Source: Aliiruegeria haliotis (GTDB lineage: Bacteria > Pseudomonadota > Alphaproteobacteria > Rhodobacterales > Rhodobacteraceae). From it: a DNA stretch of 64,000 nt. The notes under the pieces were generated by a model. It searched no databases. It worked only from the letters and a program-made list of their open reading frames with translations, and was not told the origin of the DNA. The stretch spans positions 434,001 to 498,000 of the forward strand of contig NZ_PVTD01000001.1 in assembly GCF_003003255.1 (NCBI RefSeq). The letters are read 5' to 3'. Below are positions 27,471 through 35,932 of the stretch, piece after piece (positions within the stretch are counted from its first letter, which is position 1; the number at the start of each line of letters is the position of its first letter). Made by a program: the position numbers and the translations under genes.

Positions 27471-27798
27471 GAGCATGAGCATCGCGGAGCTGCTGCCAGA
27501 GGGCTGGGCCTCCCTGGAGTTCGAGCCGTTCAGTGACGGGGTCGAGATCTGTCGCCTGTTCAGTGGCGGGCCCGACGTAGCGCTCTTGCGGTACTGCGAG
27601 GGCGCGTCGGTGCGGCGGCACCGTCACACGGGACTGGAAACCATCCTTGTCCTCTCCGGCAGCCAGAGCGACGAGCGCGGGACCTACCCGGCCGGGTCGA
27701 TCGTTTTCAATCCGGTGGGCACCGACCACAGGGTCTGGTCGACCGATGGGTGTACCGTGTTGATCCAGTGGGAAAAACCGGTCGAGTTTCTCGAATAG
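27463..27798 (+). CDS. Cupin domain protein
   Basis: A 111-residue single-domain cupin. The metal-type motif appears as [10 protein letters not shown], followed by [12 protein letters not shown] and the second-motif His in G-T-D-H-R-V-W. It overlaps the previous gene by 8 bp and is the last gene of the eight-gene operon; a stem-loop follows. It could be an isomerase, a lyase or an accessory sensor; function is unknown. Confidence 0.8.
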   Translation: MAESMSIAELLPEGWASLEFEPFSDGVEICRLFSGGPDVALLRYCEGASVRRHRHTGLETILVLSGSQSDERGTYPAGSIVFNPVGTDHRVWSTDGCTVLIQWEKPVEFLE

Positions 27799-27835
27799 GT
27801 GGACACGGTGTGCTGATCGGTGCCGCCGGGTTTGC

Positions 27836-27862
27836 CCGGGTGACCGGGATCAGGTCACCCGG
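27836..27862. terminator. Bidirectional terminator between convergent operons
   Basis: A 10-bp perfect stem CCGGGTGACC/GGTCACCCGG with a 7-nt loop. It lies 37 bp after the cupin stop and overlaps the last codons and stop of the convergent FAH-family gene, so it can serve both directions. Confidence 0.6.
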
Positions 27863-28536
27863 ACCGCGAGCGTCCCGAGGCCGTCCACTGAGGCCTCCAG
27901 CCTGTCACCGCGCGCCACCGGCCCCACGCCTGACGGGGTGCCGGAGAGGATCACGTCGCCAGCCGCCAGCTCGAAGTAGGTCGACAGGTAGGAGATCATT
28001 TCCGCCACTTTCCAGATCATCTGGTTCAGGTTGCCCTTTTGGCGGAGCTCCCCGTTCACCTTCAACTGCACCGCGCCGGTGTCGGGATGACCGACCGAGT
28101 CCACGGTATGGATCGGACCAACCGGCGCGGAGCGTTCGAACGCCTTGCCGATTTCCCACGGTCGTCCCATTTTCTTCATCTGCCCCTGAAGATCGCGTCG
28201 CGTCATATCCAGCGCCACGCCATAGCCATAAACGTGGTCCAGCGCCCGACCCTGCGGGATGTCGCGCCCACCGGAGTGCAGCGCCACCAGCATCTCGACC
28301 TCGTGATGGACATCGCTCGATTGCGGCGGGTAGGGGAAGTCTCCTGACGGATCGAGGTTGTCGGGGTTTTTCTGGAAGAAGAACGGCGGTTCCCGGTCGG
28401 GGTCATGGCCCATCTCGATGGCGTGGGCGGCATAGTTGCGGCCGATGCAATAGACGCGGCGCACCGGAAAGGTGGCCTTGGTTCCCACCACGGGCAGGCC
28501 CACGACGGGCGGCAGATCTATCACGTGGGGCGTCAT
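27850..28536 (-). CDS. Fumarylacetoacetate hydrolase family protein
   Basis: A 228-residue single-domain FAH-fold protein. Family marks are Y-C-I-G-R-N-Y-A-A-H-A-I-E-M, the metal ligands in H-H-E-V-E-M (Glu/Glu) and the Asp in Y-G-V-A-L-D-M-T-R-R-D, and I-L-S-G-T-P-S-G-V-G. The size and the K-A-F-E-R-S-A-P-V-G segment suit fumarylpyruvate/acylpyruvate hydrolases that cut C-C bonds in aromatic or 2-oxo acid breakdown. It is transcribed alone, convergent with the biuret operon. Confidence 0.88.
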   Translation of the reverse strand: MTPHVIDLPPVVGLPVVGTKATFPVRRVYCIGRNYAAHAIEMGHDPDREPPFFFQKNPDNLDPSGDFPYPPQSSDVHHEVEMLVALHSGGRDIPQGRALDHVYGYGVALDMTRRDLQGQMKKMGRPWEIGKAFERSAPVGPIHTVDSVGHPDTGAVQLKVNGELRQKGNLNQMIWKVAEMISYLSTYFELAAGDVILSGTPSGVGPVARGDRLEASVDGLGTLAVRVT

Positions 28537-29131
28537 GGCGGTCTCCGTGGATGGGGTCGGGGGCGTATGCGGCGAGTGTGGACCAGCTTGGCGGTGTTGA
28601 GCAATCCGAAGCCTGTCAGGGGCAGGCGGTGTTGCGGAGTTGCGATCGGCCTCCTTGGCAGGCTGACCGTCGACCTGCCTTGGTTTTCCTGCGCGCGAGG
28701 CATTTTTGAAGGTGCAGGGACGGACTTCCCGGCGCTCCGTTCGTGGGCGGAGGAGGGCCGCGCTTGTTCTGCCGGGCGGCGGTTGTCGGCTCGCTGCGGC
28801 ATGTAGCGCGTGCTCCCGTGGTTGTTCCTCACGGGAATGCGAAGGTTCACGCCAACACTGGTGCCGATCGCTTCGTCATCGGCTCACCGGGGCCGTGACC
28901 CTGCGACCGCCTGCGCCGTCGCGATGCCGGAACCGCTGGCGGACCGGTGAGTAGGAGTGGCGGCGGCAGCGGCCCGATGGTCGCGTTCTGCGAAGGCCGC
29001 GCGGACCGCCCGTGGGCACGGCCTGACCGTTGGATTTGTCGCCGCCACGGGCTTCCGCCGGTCGGAGTTCGCAGGTTAGGTTGCGGGCCAGATACCCGCC
29101 CGGAGAGCGGGACGATTCGGAGGCCAATCCC
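28537..29131. other. Intergenic stretch without a recognised gene
   Basis: About 595 bp between the divergent FAH and ThDP genes. It presumably contains both promoters. Open frames here are Arg/Pro/Gly-rich and carry no motif. A GGAGG ribosome site for the ThDP gene is at its right edge. Confidence 0.5.
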
Positions 29132-30844
29132 ATGCCCAACCACGATCGAACCCCGTCGGCGCCCGGGCCGGCTGTCCGACACGGTGGACGTATCCTCGCT
29201 GACCAGCTCGCGATTCTCGGGGCGGAGAAGGTCTTCTGCGTGCCCGGGGAGAGTTTCCTCGGCCTGCTGGACGGGCTCTATGACCATCGCGACCGCATCG
29301 ACGTGGTCACTTGCCGTCACGAATCCGGCGCCGCCAACATGGCCGATGCCTATGGCAAGCTGACCGGTCGGCCGGGAATCTGCGCCGTGACCCGCGGCCC
29401 CGGTGCCACCAACGCTTCCAATGGGGTACACACGGCCTTCCAGGACAGTACGCCGATGATCCTTCTGGTGGGGCAGGTCTCGCGGAAGATGATGGACCGC
29501 GAGGCCTTTCAGGAAATCGACTACCGCCGGATGTTCGGCGAGATGGCCAAGTGGATTGCGCAGATCGACGATGTCGCCCGCATCCCCGAATACCTGTCCC
29601 GTGCCTGGCACGTGGCCATGTCGGGCCGCCCGGGGCCGGTCGTGCTCGCACTTCCGGAGGATGTCCTCTCCGCCCGCGCCATGGTCGACGATGCACGGCC
29701 GGCCAGTGTTGCGCGCGGCGCGCCGGAGTCGTCCGCAATCGCGCGCCTTGGCGATATGCTGTCGGAGGCCCGGAAACCGCTGCTCGTGCTTGGCGGGCCG
29801 GGCTGGAGCGCGCAGGCCGCCCGGCTGGCCGCGGACGTCGCGGACCGGTTCGACCTGCCCGTCGCGACGACGTTCCGCTGCCAGGACTACATCGACAACG
29901 GCCATCCCAATTATGGCGGCGTCATCGGCATCGCGCCGGTGCCGGAGTTGGCCCGGAAGGTGCGCGAGGAGGTCGACCTGCTGATCACGGTCGGCAGCCG
30001 CTGGGGAGAGATGACGACCCAGGGCTATACCCTGATCGACAGTCCGGTCCCGCAGATGCGCCTGGTGCATGTCCACCCCGGCCCGGAGGAGCTGGGCCAT
30101 GTCTATGCCCCGGATCTCTCCATTGCCAGCGGCGCGGAGGCATTCCTTGGCGCGATGCTGGACCTGAAGGTCGGCCATCGCGCCGATCCCGGCTGGACAC
30201 GGGGGTTCCGGGCCGACTACGAGGCCTTCCTTACCCCCACACAGGTGCCCGGCGCGCTCAATATGGGAGAGGTCATCCGGCACCTTTCCAACACGCTGCC
30301 AGCGGACACGATCTATACCAATGGTGCCGGGAACTATGCCGTCTGGCTGCACAGGTTTCATTCCCACCGGGGCTACCGCACGCAACTGGCACCGACGTCT
30401 GGCTCCATGGGCTACGCGGTGCCGGCCGCCGTGGCGGCGAAACTGGTGCATCCGGATCGCAGCGTCGTTTCCGTTTCCGGCGACGGCTGTTTCCTGATGA
30501 CGGCACAGGAGCTCGCCACCGCGCGCGCGCAGGGCCTCGCCATCATCTATCTCGTGGTGAACAACGGCATGTACGGCACGATCCGTATGCATCAGGAGCG
30601 CAACCATCCCGGGCGGGTGATTTCCACGGCGCTGACGAACCCCGATTTCGTTGCCTTTGCCGGGGCCTTCGGGATCCCGGGCGAGGTCGTCACCGAAACG
30701 GAGGCGTTCGCCGCCGCCCTTGACCGGGCACGCGCCTCCGACGACGGATACCTCATCGAACTCAGGGTTGATCCCGAGGCACTGACACCCACCCAATCGC
30801 TCTCTGCCGCTCGCGCGCAGGGAGAGGCTGAAAAAACAGGATAG
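29132..30844 (+). CDS. Thiamine-diphosphate-dependent enzyme (acetolactate synthase-like)
   Basis: A 570-residue ThDP enzyme with the three-domain layout of acetolactate synthase and relatives. The catalytic Glu is in C-R-H-E-S-G-A near residues 57-63, a central FAD/nucleotide-like domain follows, and the ThDP motif runs from G-D-G-C-F-L-M-T to L-V-V-N-N-G-M-Y-G. It is not linked to an ilvN regulatory subunit or branched-chain genes, so it is probably a catabolic 2-oxo-acid decarboxylase, carboligase or oxalyl/sulfo-type enzyme rather than IlvB. The NIPSNAP gene follows 4 bp later. Confidence 0.87.
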   Translation: MPNHDRTPSAPGPAVRHGGRILADQLAILGAEKVFCVPGESFLGLLDGLYDHRDRIDVVTCRHESGAANMADAYGKLTGRPGICAVTRGPGATNASNGVHTAFQDSTPMILLVGQVSRKMMDREAFQEIDYRRMFGEMAKWIAQIDDVARIPEYLSRAWHVAMSGRPGPVVLALPEDVLSARAMVDDARPASVARGAPESSAIARLGDMLSEARKPLLVLGGPGWSAQAARLAADVADRFDLPVATTFRCQDYIDNGHPNYGGVIGIAPVPELARKVREEVDLLITVGSRWGEMTTQGYTLIDSPVPQMRLVHVHPGPEELGHVYAPDLSIASGAEAFLGAMLDLKVGHRADPGWTRGFRADYEAFLTPTQVPGALNMGEVIRHLSNTLPADTIYTNGAGNYAVWLHRFHSHRGYRTQLAPTSGSMGYAVPAAVAAKLVHPDRSVVSVSGDGCFLMTAQELATARAQGLAIIYLVVNNGMYGTIRMHQERNHPGRVISTALTNPDFVAFAGAFGIPGEVVTETEAFAAALDRARASDDGYLIELRVDPEALTPTQSLSAARAQGEAEKTG

Positions 30845-30848
30845 CCGG

Positions 30849-31199
30849 ATGATCGTCGAAGAACGGATCTACACGTTGCAGATCGGCGCCGTGCCGGAAT
30901 ACCTCAGGCTCTACGAGGCGGAAGGGCTTGCTATCCAGCGCCCGATCCTTGGCCGCATGGTGGGCTATTTCCGCACCGAGATCGGGCCGCAGCACCAGAT
31001 CGTGCACATGTGGGCCTACAAGGATCTTGCGGAGCGGTCAGAACGCCGGGCGCGGCTGCTCGCCGATCAGCGCTGGATCGACTACGCGAAAAAGACCCGG
31101 CCGCTCCAGATAAGCCAGGAGAACAAGATACTCGTACCCGCGCCCTTCAGCCCCTGGGCGGAGGACGATCCAGCGCTCGATATGGCCACTGACCGCTGA
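30849..31199 (+). CDS. NIPSNAP family protein
   Basis: A 116-residue ferredoxin-like-fold protein of the NIPSNAP family. It begins I-V-E-E-R-I-Y-T-L-Q-I-G, and the family's V-H-M-W-A-Y-K-D-L-A-E-R segment is present. Members are often fused to or paired with metabolic enzymes and have no established activity. The 4-bp gap to the ThDP enzyme suggests the two proteins act together. Confidence 0.88.
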   Translation: MIVEERIYTLQIGAVPEYLRLYEAEGLAIQRPILGRMVGYFRTEIGPQHQIVHMWAYKDLAERSERRARLLADQRWIDYAKKTRPLQISQENKILVPAPFSPWAEDDPALDMATDR

Positions 31200-31819
31200 T
31201 GCCGGCGGGGGACGCCATTCCGGCCGGGGCGATCCTGCGTTTCGTGCGACGACACACTGCCGAGTCCAGAAAAGCAGAATTGAGGTAGGTCCCGCGCGAA
31301 AACGCCTTCCGACAGGATGGCGGAGCCTTTGACCGCGTACAAGCAAGGCCTCTTGCGCACCGGTCGCGCGACAGCGGTGGCAGTCGCACCGAAGCCCGTT
31401 CGAGCGAGCCCAGTGCCGGGTTCAGAGCGCATCGCCTTGCCGTTGAGCCGCGTCGAAGCACGGCCCGCTTGGGCAAACGTCAATTGCTATCGCTGCCGCG
31501 CCAACATCTGCGCGAGAGCGCGACCGGTACAGGCGGCGGTCCGATGGGGCCCGGCAATTGGCGCGCACCTTCGTTGCAGGGTGCATCCGTTCCAAACGCT
31601 GACGCCGAAACCAACCACACACGCGGATCGGCGCAAGACCGGGGGCAGTACCCTTGCCCCATCTGTTCGGAGCCCGGTCCCACCTCGCAGCGTGTTAGAT
31701 TTTCTGGCCGGGTCTCCCACTGGCTTCGGCAATGGCGGCAGTCCGGTCGTTCCGCACTTCCGGAGCCATTTCGGGGCATTGTCCGGTCTCACTGGCATTG
31801 GGCCCCACGGACCGCCCTA
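31200..31819. other. Intergenic stretch without a recognised gene
   Basis: About 620 bp between the 3' ends of the convergent NIPSNAP and AraC genes. The open frames lack motifs and codon bias. No obvious repeat or terminator was identified. Confidence 0.45.
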
Positions 31820-32581
31820 TCAGGAGACGTCCTGCAGGGTGGGGCGCTGCGGTTTGCGCATGGATATGGGGGACCGGCCGAACTGGCGTTTGAACGCCTT
31901 GGAGAACCCTTCCGGCGATCGGAAACCATAGCGGTGGGCCACACGTTCAACGCGCGCCCCGAGCGCGAGGTCCTGGCTGGCGAGCGTCAGCCGCCAGCGC
32001 CTGAGATAGGCCGCGGGCGTTTCCCCCACGCGGGCCTGGAACAACTCCATGAAGCGGCTGCGCGACAGGCCCGCCTCCCGTGCGAGATCGTCGCTGGTCC
32101 AGAGCCGCTCCGGCTGGTCATGGATGGCGACGATGCTGCGGCTCAACCGGGCGTCGGACAGGCCGGCAAGCAGGCCGGATTCGACCGATCCCGCTTCGAT
32201 TTGCCCGCGCAGGATCCGGACCAGCAATACTTCGGTCAGCCGTCCGATCACGGTTTCCGACCCGCATCGCGGGCTGCGGATCTCGGTGTCGATCAGCGAC
32301 AGAAGCTGCACCGTGCCTTCGTCGCCCGCGAGGTCGTGAACCATCAGGTCCGGCAACGCGAGGAATAGCGGGTTCGCCGCGCCCCCCCAATCGACACGCG
32401 CGGCGAGCAGGATGTCGCTCTCCGGGTCCTCGGGCGCCACGGGATGGGCGCCAAGGTACAGTTTGCCCGGGCCGTGCGTGGCGGGGCGGGTTGCCACGAG
32501 CGTGGCCTCGCTCAGCGGGGCAAGCCGTGCGGACACCCGGAACCGGGCCATGAGGGTCGTCAGGCGATCAAATCTCTCCAT
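31820..32581 (-). CDS. AraC family transcriptional regulator (cupin_6 type)
   Basis: A 253-residue regulator. The N-terminal two-thirds resembles the cupin_6 sensor domain (G-P-G-K-L-Y-L-G and E-S-D-I-L-L-A-A-R-V), and the C-terminus has two HTH motifs (D-D-L-A-R-E-A-G-L-S-R-S-R-F and V-A-H-R-Y-G-F-R-S-P-E-G-F-S). It is divergent from the peroxiredoxin gene with about 107 bp between starts, so it may sense an oxidant or aldehyde and control that gene. The chosen ATG has a weak ribosome site; an upstream in-frame start (32659) is possible. Confidence 0.87.
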   Translation of the reverse strand: MERFDRLTTLMARFRVSARLAPLSEATLVATRPATHGPGKLYLGAHPVAPEDPESDILLAARVDWGGAANPLFLALPDLMVHDLAGDEGTVQLLSLIDTEIRSPRCGSETVIGRLTEVLLVRILRGQIEAGSVESGLLAGLSDARLSRSIVAIHDQPERLWTSDDLAREAGLSRSRFMELFQARVGETPAAYLRRWRLTLASQDLALGARVERVAHRYGFRSPEGFSKAFKRQFGRSPISMRKPQRPTLQDVS

Positions 32582-32688
32582 TTCGGACTTTTGGCCCGAT
32601 TTTTGGATCTTTTCAAATGGAAATATCGGGCAGATTGTCCGGGACACGCACCCGATCACGCCCGTGATCCGACATCAAAGGACCTTCC

Positions 32689-33225
32689 ATGCTGCTTCCC
32701 CGCCAGAAAACTCCCGACCTCAAGCTGCCAACACTGTCCCATGGAGACTTCGACCTCTCCGCGGACTCCTCCGAGCGCGGCACCATCATCTGTTTCTACC
32801 GGGGCTTGCATTGCCCGATCTGCGCGACCTACCTCGGCGAGTTGCAGAAGCAGACGCCCGCCTTCGCCGAACGTGGCGTGTCCACGATCGCCATCAGTTC
32901 GGATGGTCGCGACCGCGCACAGGACATGGCCGACAAGATCGGCGCCGATGGGCTACGCATTGCCTATGACCTGCCGCTGGACGTGGCGCGGGAATGGGGC
33001 CTCTATATCTCGACCTCGCGCGGCAAGACCTCCATCGGCATCGACGAACCGGCGCTCTTCTCCGAGCCGGGCCTGTTCATGGTGACGCCGCAGCAGACGC
33101 TCTACTATGGATCGGTGCAGACGATGCCCTTCTCCCGGCCGCATTTCTCCGAACTTGTCGGTGCGCTCGATTTCGCGATCAAGAACGACTATCCGGCACG
33201 CGGAGAATACACCGGCGCAGTCTGA
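32689..33225 (+). CDS. Peroxiredoxin-like protein (AhpC/TSA family)
   Basis: A 178-residue thioredoxin-fold protein. The active-site region is F-Y-R-G-L-H-C-P-I-C (Cys42, Cys45), a CxxC form of the peroxiredoxin loop rather than the classic TxxC. The AhpC/TSA scaffold follows with T-I-A-I-S-S-D. It probably reduces peroxides or disulfides in the cytoplasm, as no signal peptide is present. It is divergent from the AraC gene, which may regulate it. Confidence 0.85.
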   Translation: MLLPRQKTPDLKLPTLSHGDFDLSADSSERGTIICFYRGLHCPICATYLGELQKQTPAFAERGVSTIAISSDGRDRAQDMADKIGADGLRIAYDLPLDVAREWGLYISTSRGKTSIGIDEPALFSEPGLFMVTPQQTLYYGSVQTMPFSRPHFSELVGALDFAIKNDYPARGEYTGAV

Positions 33226-33245
33226 CGTCTGCGACTGGCGCTTTG

Positions 33246-33268
33246 CCCGGCGCCCTCGCGGTGCCGGG
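33246..33268 (+). terminator. Stem-loop after the peroxiredoxin gene
   Basis: A 9-bp stem CCCGGCGCC/GGTGCCGGG with one wobble and a 5-nt loop, 20 bp after the stop codon. There is no T-tract. Confidence 0.45.
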
Positions 33269-33453
33269 TCACAGGAGCGCGGAAGGGGGCGTCTTGCCCC
33301 GTCCGCGCCGCCGCTGCTCACGGAACCTTGAGAGAAATTGGCCCAGTGGCGCCTCCGCCCGGCCTCGGAATCCACCGGTGGCGTGCTATCCTCCCGACGA
33401 ACAGCGCGCGACTGTCCGGTCGCGTCGCGGAGATTTTGCAAGGAGGTGCCCCA

Positions 33454-33942
33454 ATGCCCAAGGCCGCAGTCACCCGTCGTTCACTCCTCATCTCAGGGGG
33501 CGCGGTCCTTGCGACCGGCGGCTCCGGGTTGCTGGTTCCGGCGCGGGCAAAGGGCCTTGCCCCGACGCCGTCGATGCGCGGAGGGGCCAATAACTACCGT
33601 GCCGGCGCGCCGATCGTGGACCGGATCGGCGGCGGCGGCTTCTGGATGACCGGCACCGTGCGCCGTGCCGGCGACGGGGTGCCGCTCGCCGGACAACGTA
33701 TCCAGATATGGGCGCACACAACCGAAGGCCACGAGCGCGACCCGCACAGCCATGGTGCCACGCTCACCGATGGCAACGGCGTGTTCCGGCTGGAGATGCC
33801 ACAGATCGTCCCGGCTTTCGGTCAGCCCCACGGGCATCTTGCCTATGACAGTGAAGAGTTCGAGACGGTTTTCCTCCGCCCGGTGATGCGCCGCTCCAGC
33901 GACACCACGCTGGAGGCGCATTTCGTCCTTCAACCCGCCTGA
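33454..33942 (+). CDS. Tat-exported intradiol dioxygenase-like protein
   Basis: A 162-residue protein with a twin-arginine signal (V-T-R-R-S-L-L-I-S) and a beta-sandwich domain of the protocatechuate 3,4-dioxygenase family (Q-R-I-Q-I-W-A-H, T-D-G-N-G-V-F-R, P-H-G-H-L-A-Y). Only the P-H-G-H pair resembles the iron ligands; the two usual tyrosines are not evident, so dioxygenase activity is doubtful. The ATG at 33454 has an excellent AAGGAGGTG site. It precedes the ferric-reductase-like gene by 18 bp and probably forms a unit with it. Confidence 0.8.
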   Translation: MPKAAVTRRSLLISGGAVLATGGSGLLVPARAKGLAPTPSMRGGANNYRAGAPIVDRIGGGGFWMTGTVRRAGDGVPLAGQRIQIWAHTTEGHERDPHSHGATLTDGNGVFRLEMPQIVPAFGQPHGHLAYDSEEFETVFLRPVMRRSSDTTLEAHFVLQPA

Positions 33943-33960
33943 ACCGGACATCGCTGTGGC

Positions 33961-34575
33961 ATGATACCGGCGCGCCGGATCCTGACGTGGCTGGCGGTTG
34001 CGGTGGCTGTCGTCGTGCCGGTGGCGCTCGCGGCGACCAGCCCGCTGCTGCAATGGCGCGATCCCGTCTACATCGCGGCCGGGTTTGCGGGGATCGGCGC
34101 GATGGCGCTGCTGCTGCTTCAACCGTTGCTGGCGGGTGGGGTCCTGCCGGGGATGCGCCCCATTCAGAACCGGCGCTGGCATCGCCGGGTCGGCGTGCTG
34201 ATCATTCTGGCGACTGCTGTTCACGTTGCCGGGCTATGGATGACCAGCCCGCCGGACGTGGTCGATGCCCTCTTGTTCAGATCGCCGACGCCGTTCTCCG
34301 TCTGGGGGGTGCTGGCGATGTGGGCGCTTCTTGGCGCGGCGCTTCTGGCGGGGTTGCGGCGCCGGCTGCGATGGCGGTGGCGTATCTGGCGGCTCGCCCA
34401 CACGTCGCTTGCAATCGTGGTCGTCACCGGCAGCGTGGTACATGCGTTGCGGATCGAAGGGACGATGGAGACCTGGTCGAAAGCGGTGCTCTGCGGTCTG
34501 GTTCTTGCCGCGACGGCGCGGACAATGATCGCGCTGCGGATCTGGGCGGTGGGACCAGTCCAGCCGAAGGAGTGA
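33961..34575 (+). CDS. Ferric reductase-like transmembrane protein
   Basis: A 204-residue inner-membrane protein with about six hydrophobic segments of the ferric-reductase-like (FRD/YedZ-MsrQ) type. Candidate heme histidines are in W-H-R-R-V-G-V, A-V-H-V-A-G, L-A-H-T-S-L and V-V-H-A-L. There is no flavin domain, so it is a membrane heme electron carrier rather than a full reductase. It is coupled to the exported dioxygenase-like gene and may pass electrons to that periplasmic protein. Confidence 0.82.
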   Translation: MIPARRILTWLAVAVAVVVPVALAATSPLLQWRDPVYIAAGFAGIGAMALLLLQPLLAGGVLPGMRPIQNRRWHRRVGVLIILATAVHVAGLWMTSPPDVVDALLFRSPTPFSVWGVLAMWALLGAALLAGLRRRLRWRWRIWRLAHTSLAIVVVTGSVVHALRIEGTMETWSKAVLCGLVLAATARTMIALRIWAVGPVQPKE

Positions 34576-34774
34576 AACGTCCTTGCTTGTGCTGGTCAGG
34601 CACCGGATAGGCGTGCTGCCTCTCGCGGTGTGTGGGTCAAGTGCGACGGATCCGGGATCAATTCGGGGTAGGGCAGCAAGGAATCCGGGCGACACCCATG
34701 CACGCCCCGCACCCGCGCGGCGTCGGGGCGACCACCCATGTGGGCGTTTTTTGTCGTCGAAAGGGGAGCCGCGC

Positions 34775-35932
34775 CTAGGGAGAGCTCACCTGTCCCCGCC
34801 GCCAGACCGAGAGAAGACGGCCGGTCGGGTCAAGGTGCACGAGGTCTGCCGGAGCCCCTGCCATCAGCGTGCCGATCCCGCCCGGGGCGCCAATCAGGCC
34901 CGCGGGAATGGAGGTCGCCATGGCCAGCGCCTGTGCAGGCGCGACGCCGATCGAAAGCAAGTTGCTGATGGCGGTCGGGAAGTCGAGGTCGGCTCCGGCA
35001 AGGGTGCCGTCGGCAAGCGTGAGGCGGCCGTTTTCGCGCCGGATCGTTCGCGCGTTAAGAGTGAATTCCGCCTGATCCGTGCCGGCCGGGGCCATCGCGT
35101 CTGTGACAAGGAAGATCTGTCCCGGGCCGACCTTGGCGGCAAGCGCGATCTGCACGACATCCGGGTGCACATGGACGAAATCGGCGATCAGACCGGCGGA
35201 GAAGTCGGGGCGCCGCAGCGCGGCTCCGACGACGCCGGGGTCGCGATGCCCCAGCGGGCTCATGGCATTGAACAGGTGGGTGACGCATCGCGCACCGGAC
35301 TCTGCCGCGGTGCGGGCGGCTTCGAAGGTGCAATTCGAATGGCCAATCGACACAAGGATCCCGGCGTCGGCGAGGCGCCGCATCTGCGCCGGAGTGACGC
35401 TTTCCGGCGCGCAGGTGTGCAGCAGCACCGGAAGTTGCGCGGCGGCCGCGCACAGGGCGGCCTCGTCCTCATCGGTCATCGCGCGGATGAGAGACGGATC
35501 ATGTGCACCCTTGCGCGCAATCGACAGGTGCGGCCCTTCGAGGTGCAGGCCGACGATCCCGGGAACACCCTGTCGGATGGCCTCCGAGGTGGCGGCAATT
35601 GCGGCGCGGGTGATCTCCGGCGTGTCGGTGATCAGCGTCGGCAGCAGGGCAGTGGTGCCAAGCGAGGCGTGGGCCTCCGCCATGGTGCGCAGCGTCTCGA
35701 CCGTCGGGGCGTCGTTGAACATCACCCCGCCGCCGCCGTTGACCTGAAGGTCGATGAAGCCCGGCGCGAGCGTGCCGCCGCCGAGGTCCTCGCGCGTGTG
35801 ATCCGGCGGGATCGCGTCGCAGGGAACGATCCCCTCGACGCGTCCGTCCGCGACCAGCAGGGCCGCACCATCGTGCAGCGTGCTTCCGTCGAAGATGCGG
35901 GCGCCGACGATCGCCCGGCCCGGCTGGCTCAT
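34775..35932 (-). CDS. nagA: N-acetylglucosamine-6-phosphate deacetylase
   Basis: A 385-residue amidohydrolase that converts GlcNAc-6-P to glucosamine-6-P and acetate. The expected marks are F-I-D-L-Q-V-N-G near residue 60, the metal/catalytic H-L-E-G-P-H (Glu132), H-S-N-C-T-F, T-H-L-F-N-A-M-S-P and the catalytic Asp in V-T-D-A-M. It overlaps the SIS-deaminase gene by 4 bp (ATGA) and is the last gene of the four-gene leftward operon. Confidence 0.95.
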   Translation of the reverse strand: MSQPGRAIVGARIFDGSTLHDGAALLVADGRVEGIVPCDAIPPDHTREDLGGGTLAPGFIDLQVNGGGGVMFNDAPTVETLRTMAEAHASLGTTALLPTLITDTPEITRAAIAATSEAIRQGVPGIVGLHLEGPHLSIARKGAHDPSLIRAMTDEDEAALCAAAAQLPVLLHTCAPESVTPAQMRRLADAGILVSIGHSNCTFEAARTAAESGARCVTHLFNAMSPLGHRDPGVVGAALRRPDFSAGLIADFVHVHPDVVQIALAAKVGPGQIFLVTDAMAPAGTDQAEFTLNARTIRRENGRLTLADGTLAGADLDFPTAISNLLSIGVAPAQALAMATSIPAGLIGAPGGIGTLMAGAPADLVHLDPTGRLLSVWRRGQVSSP

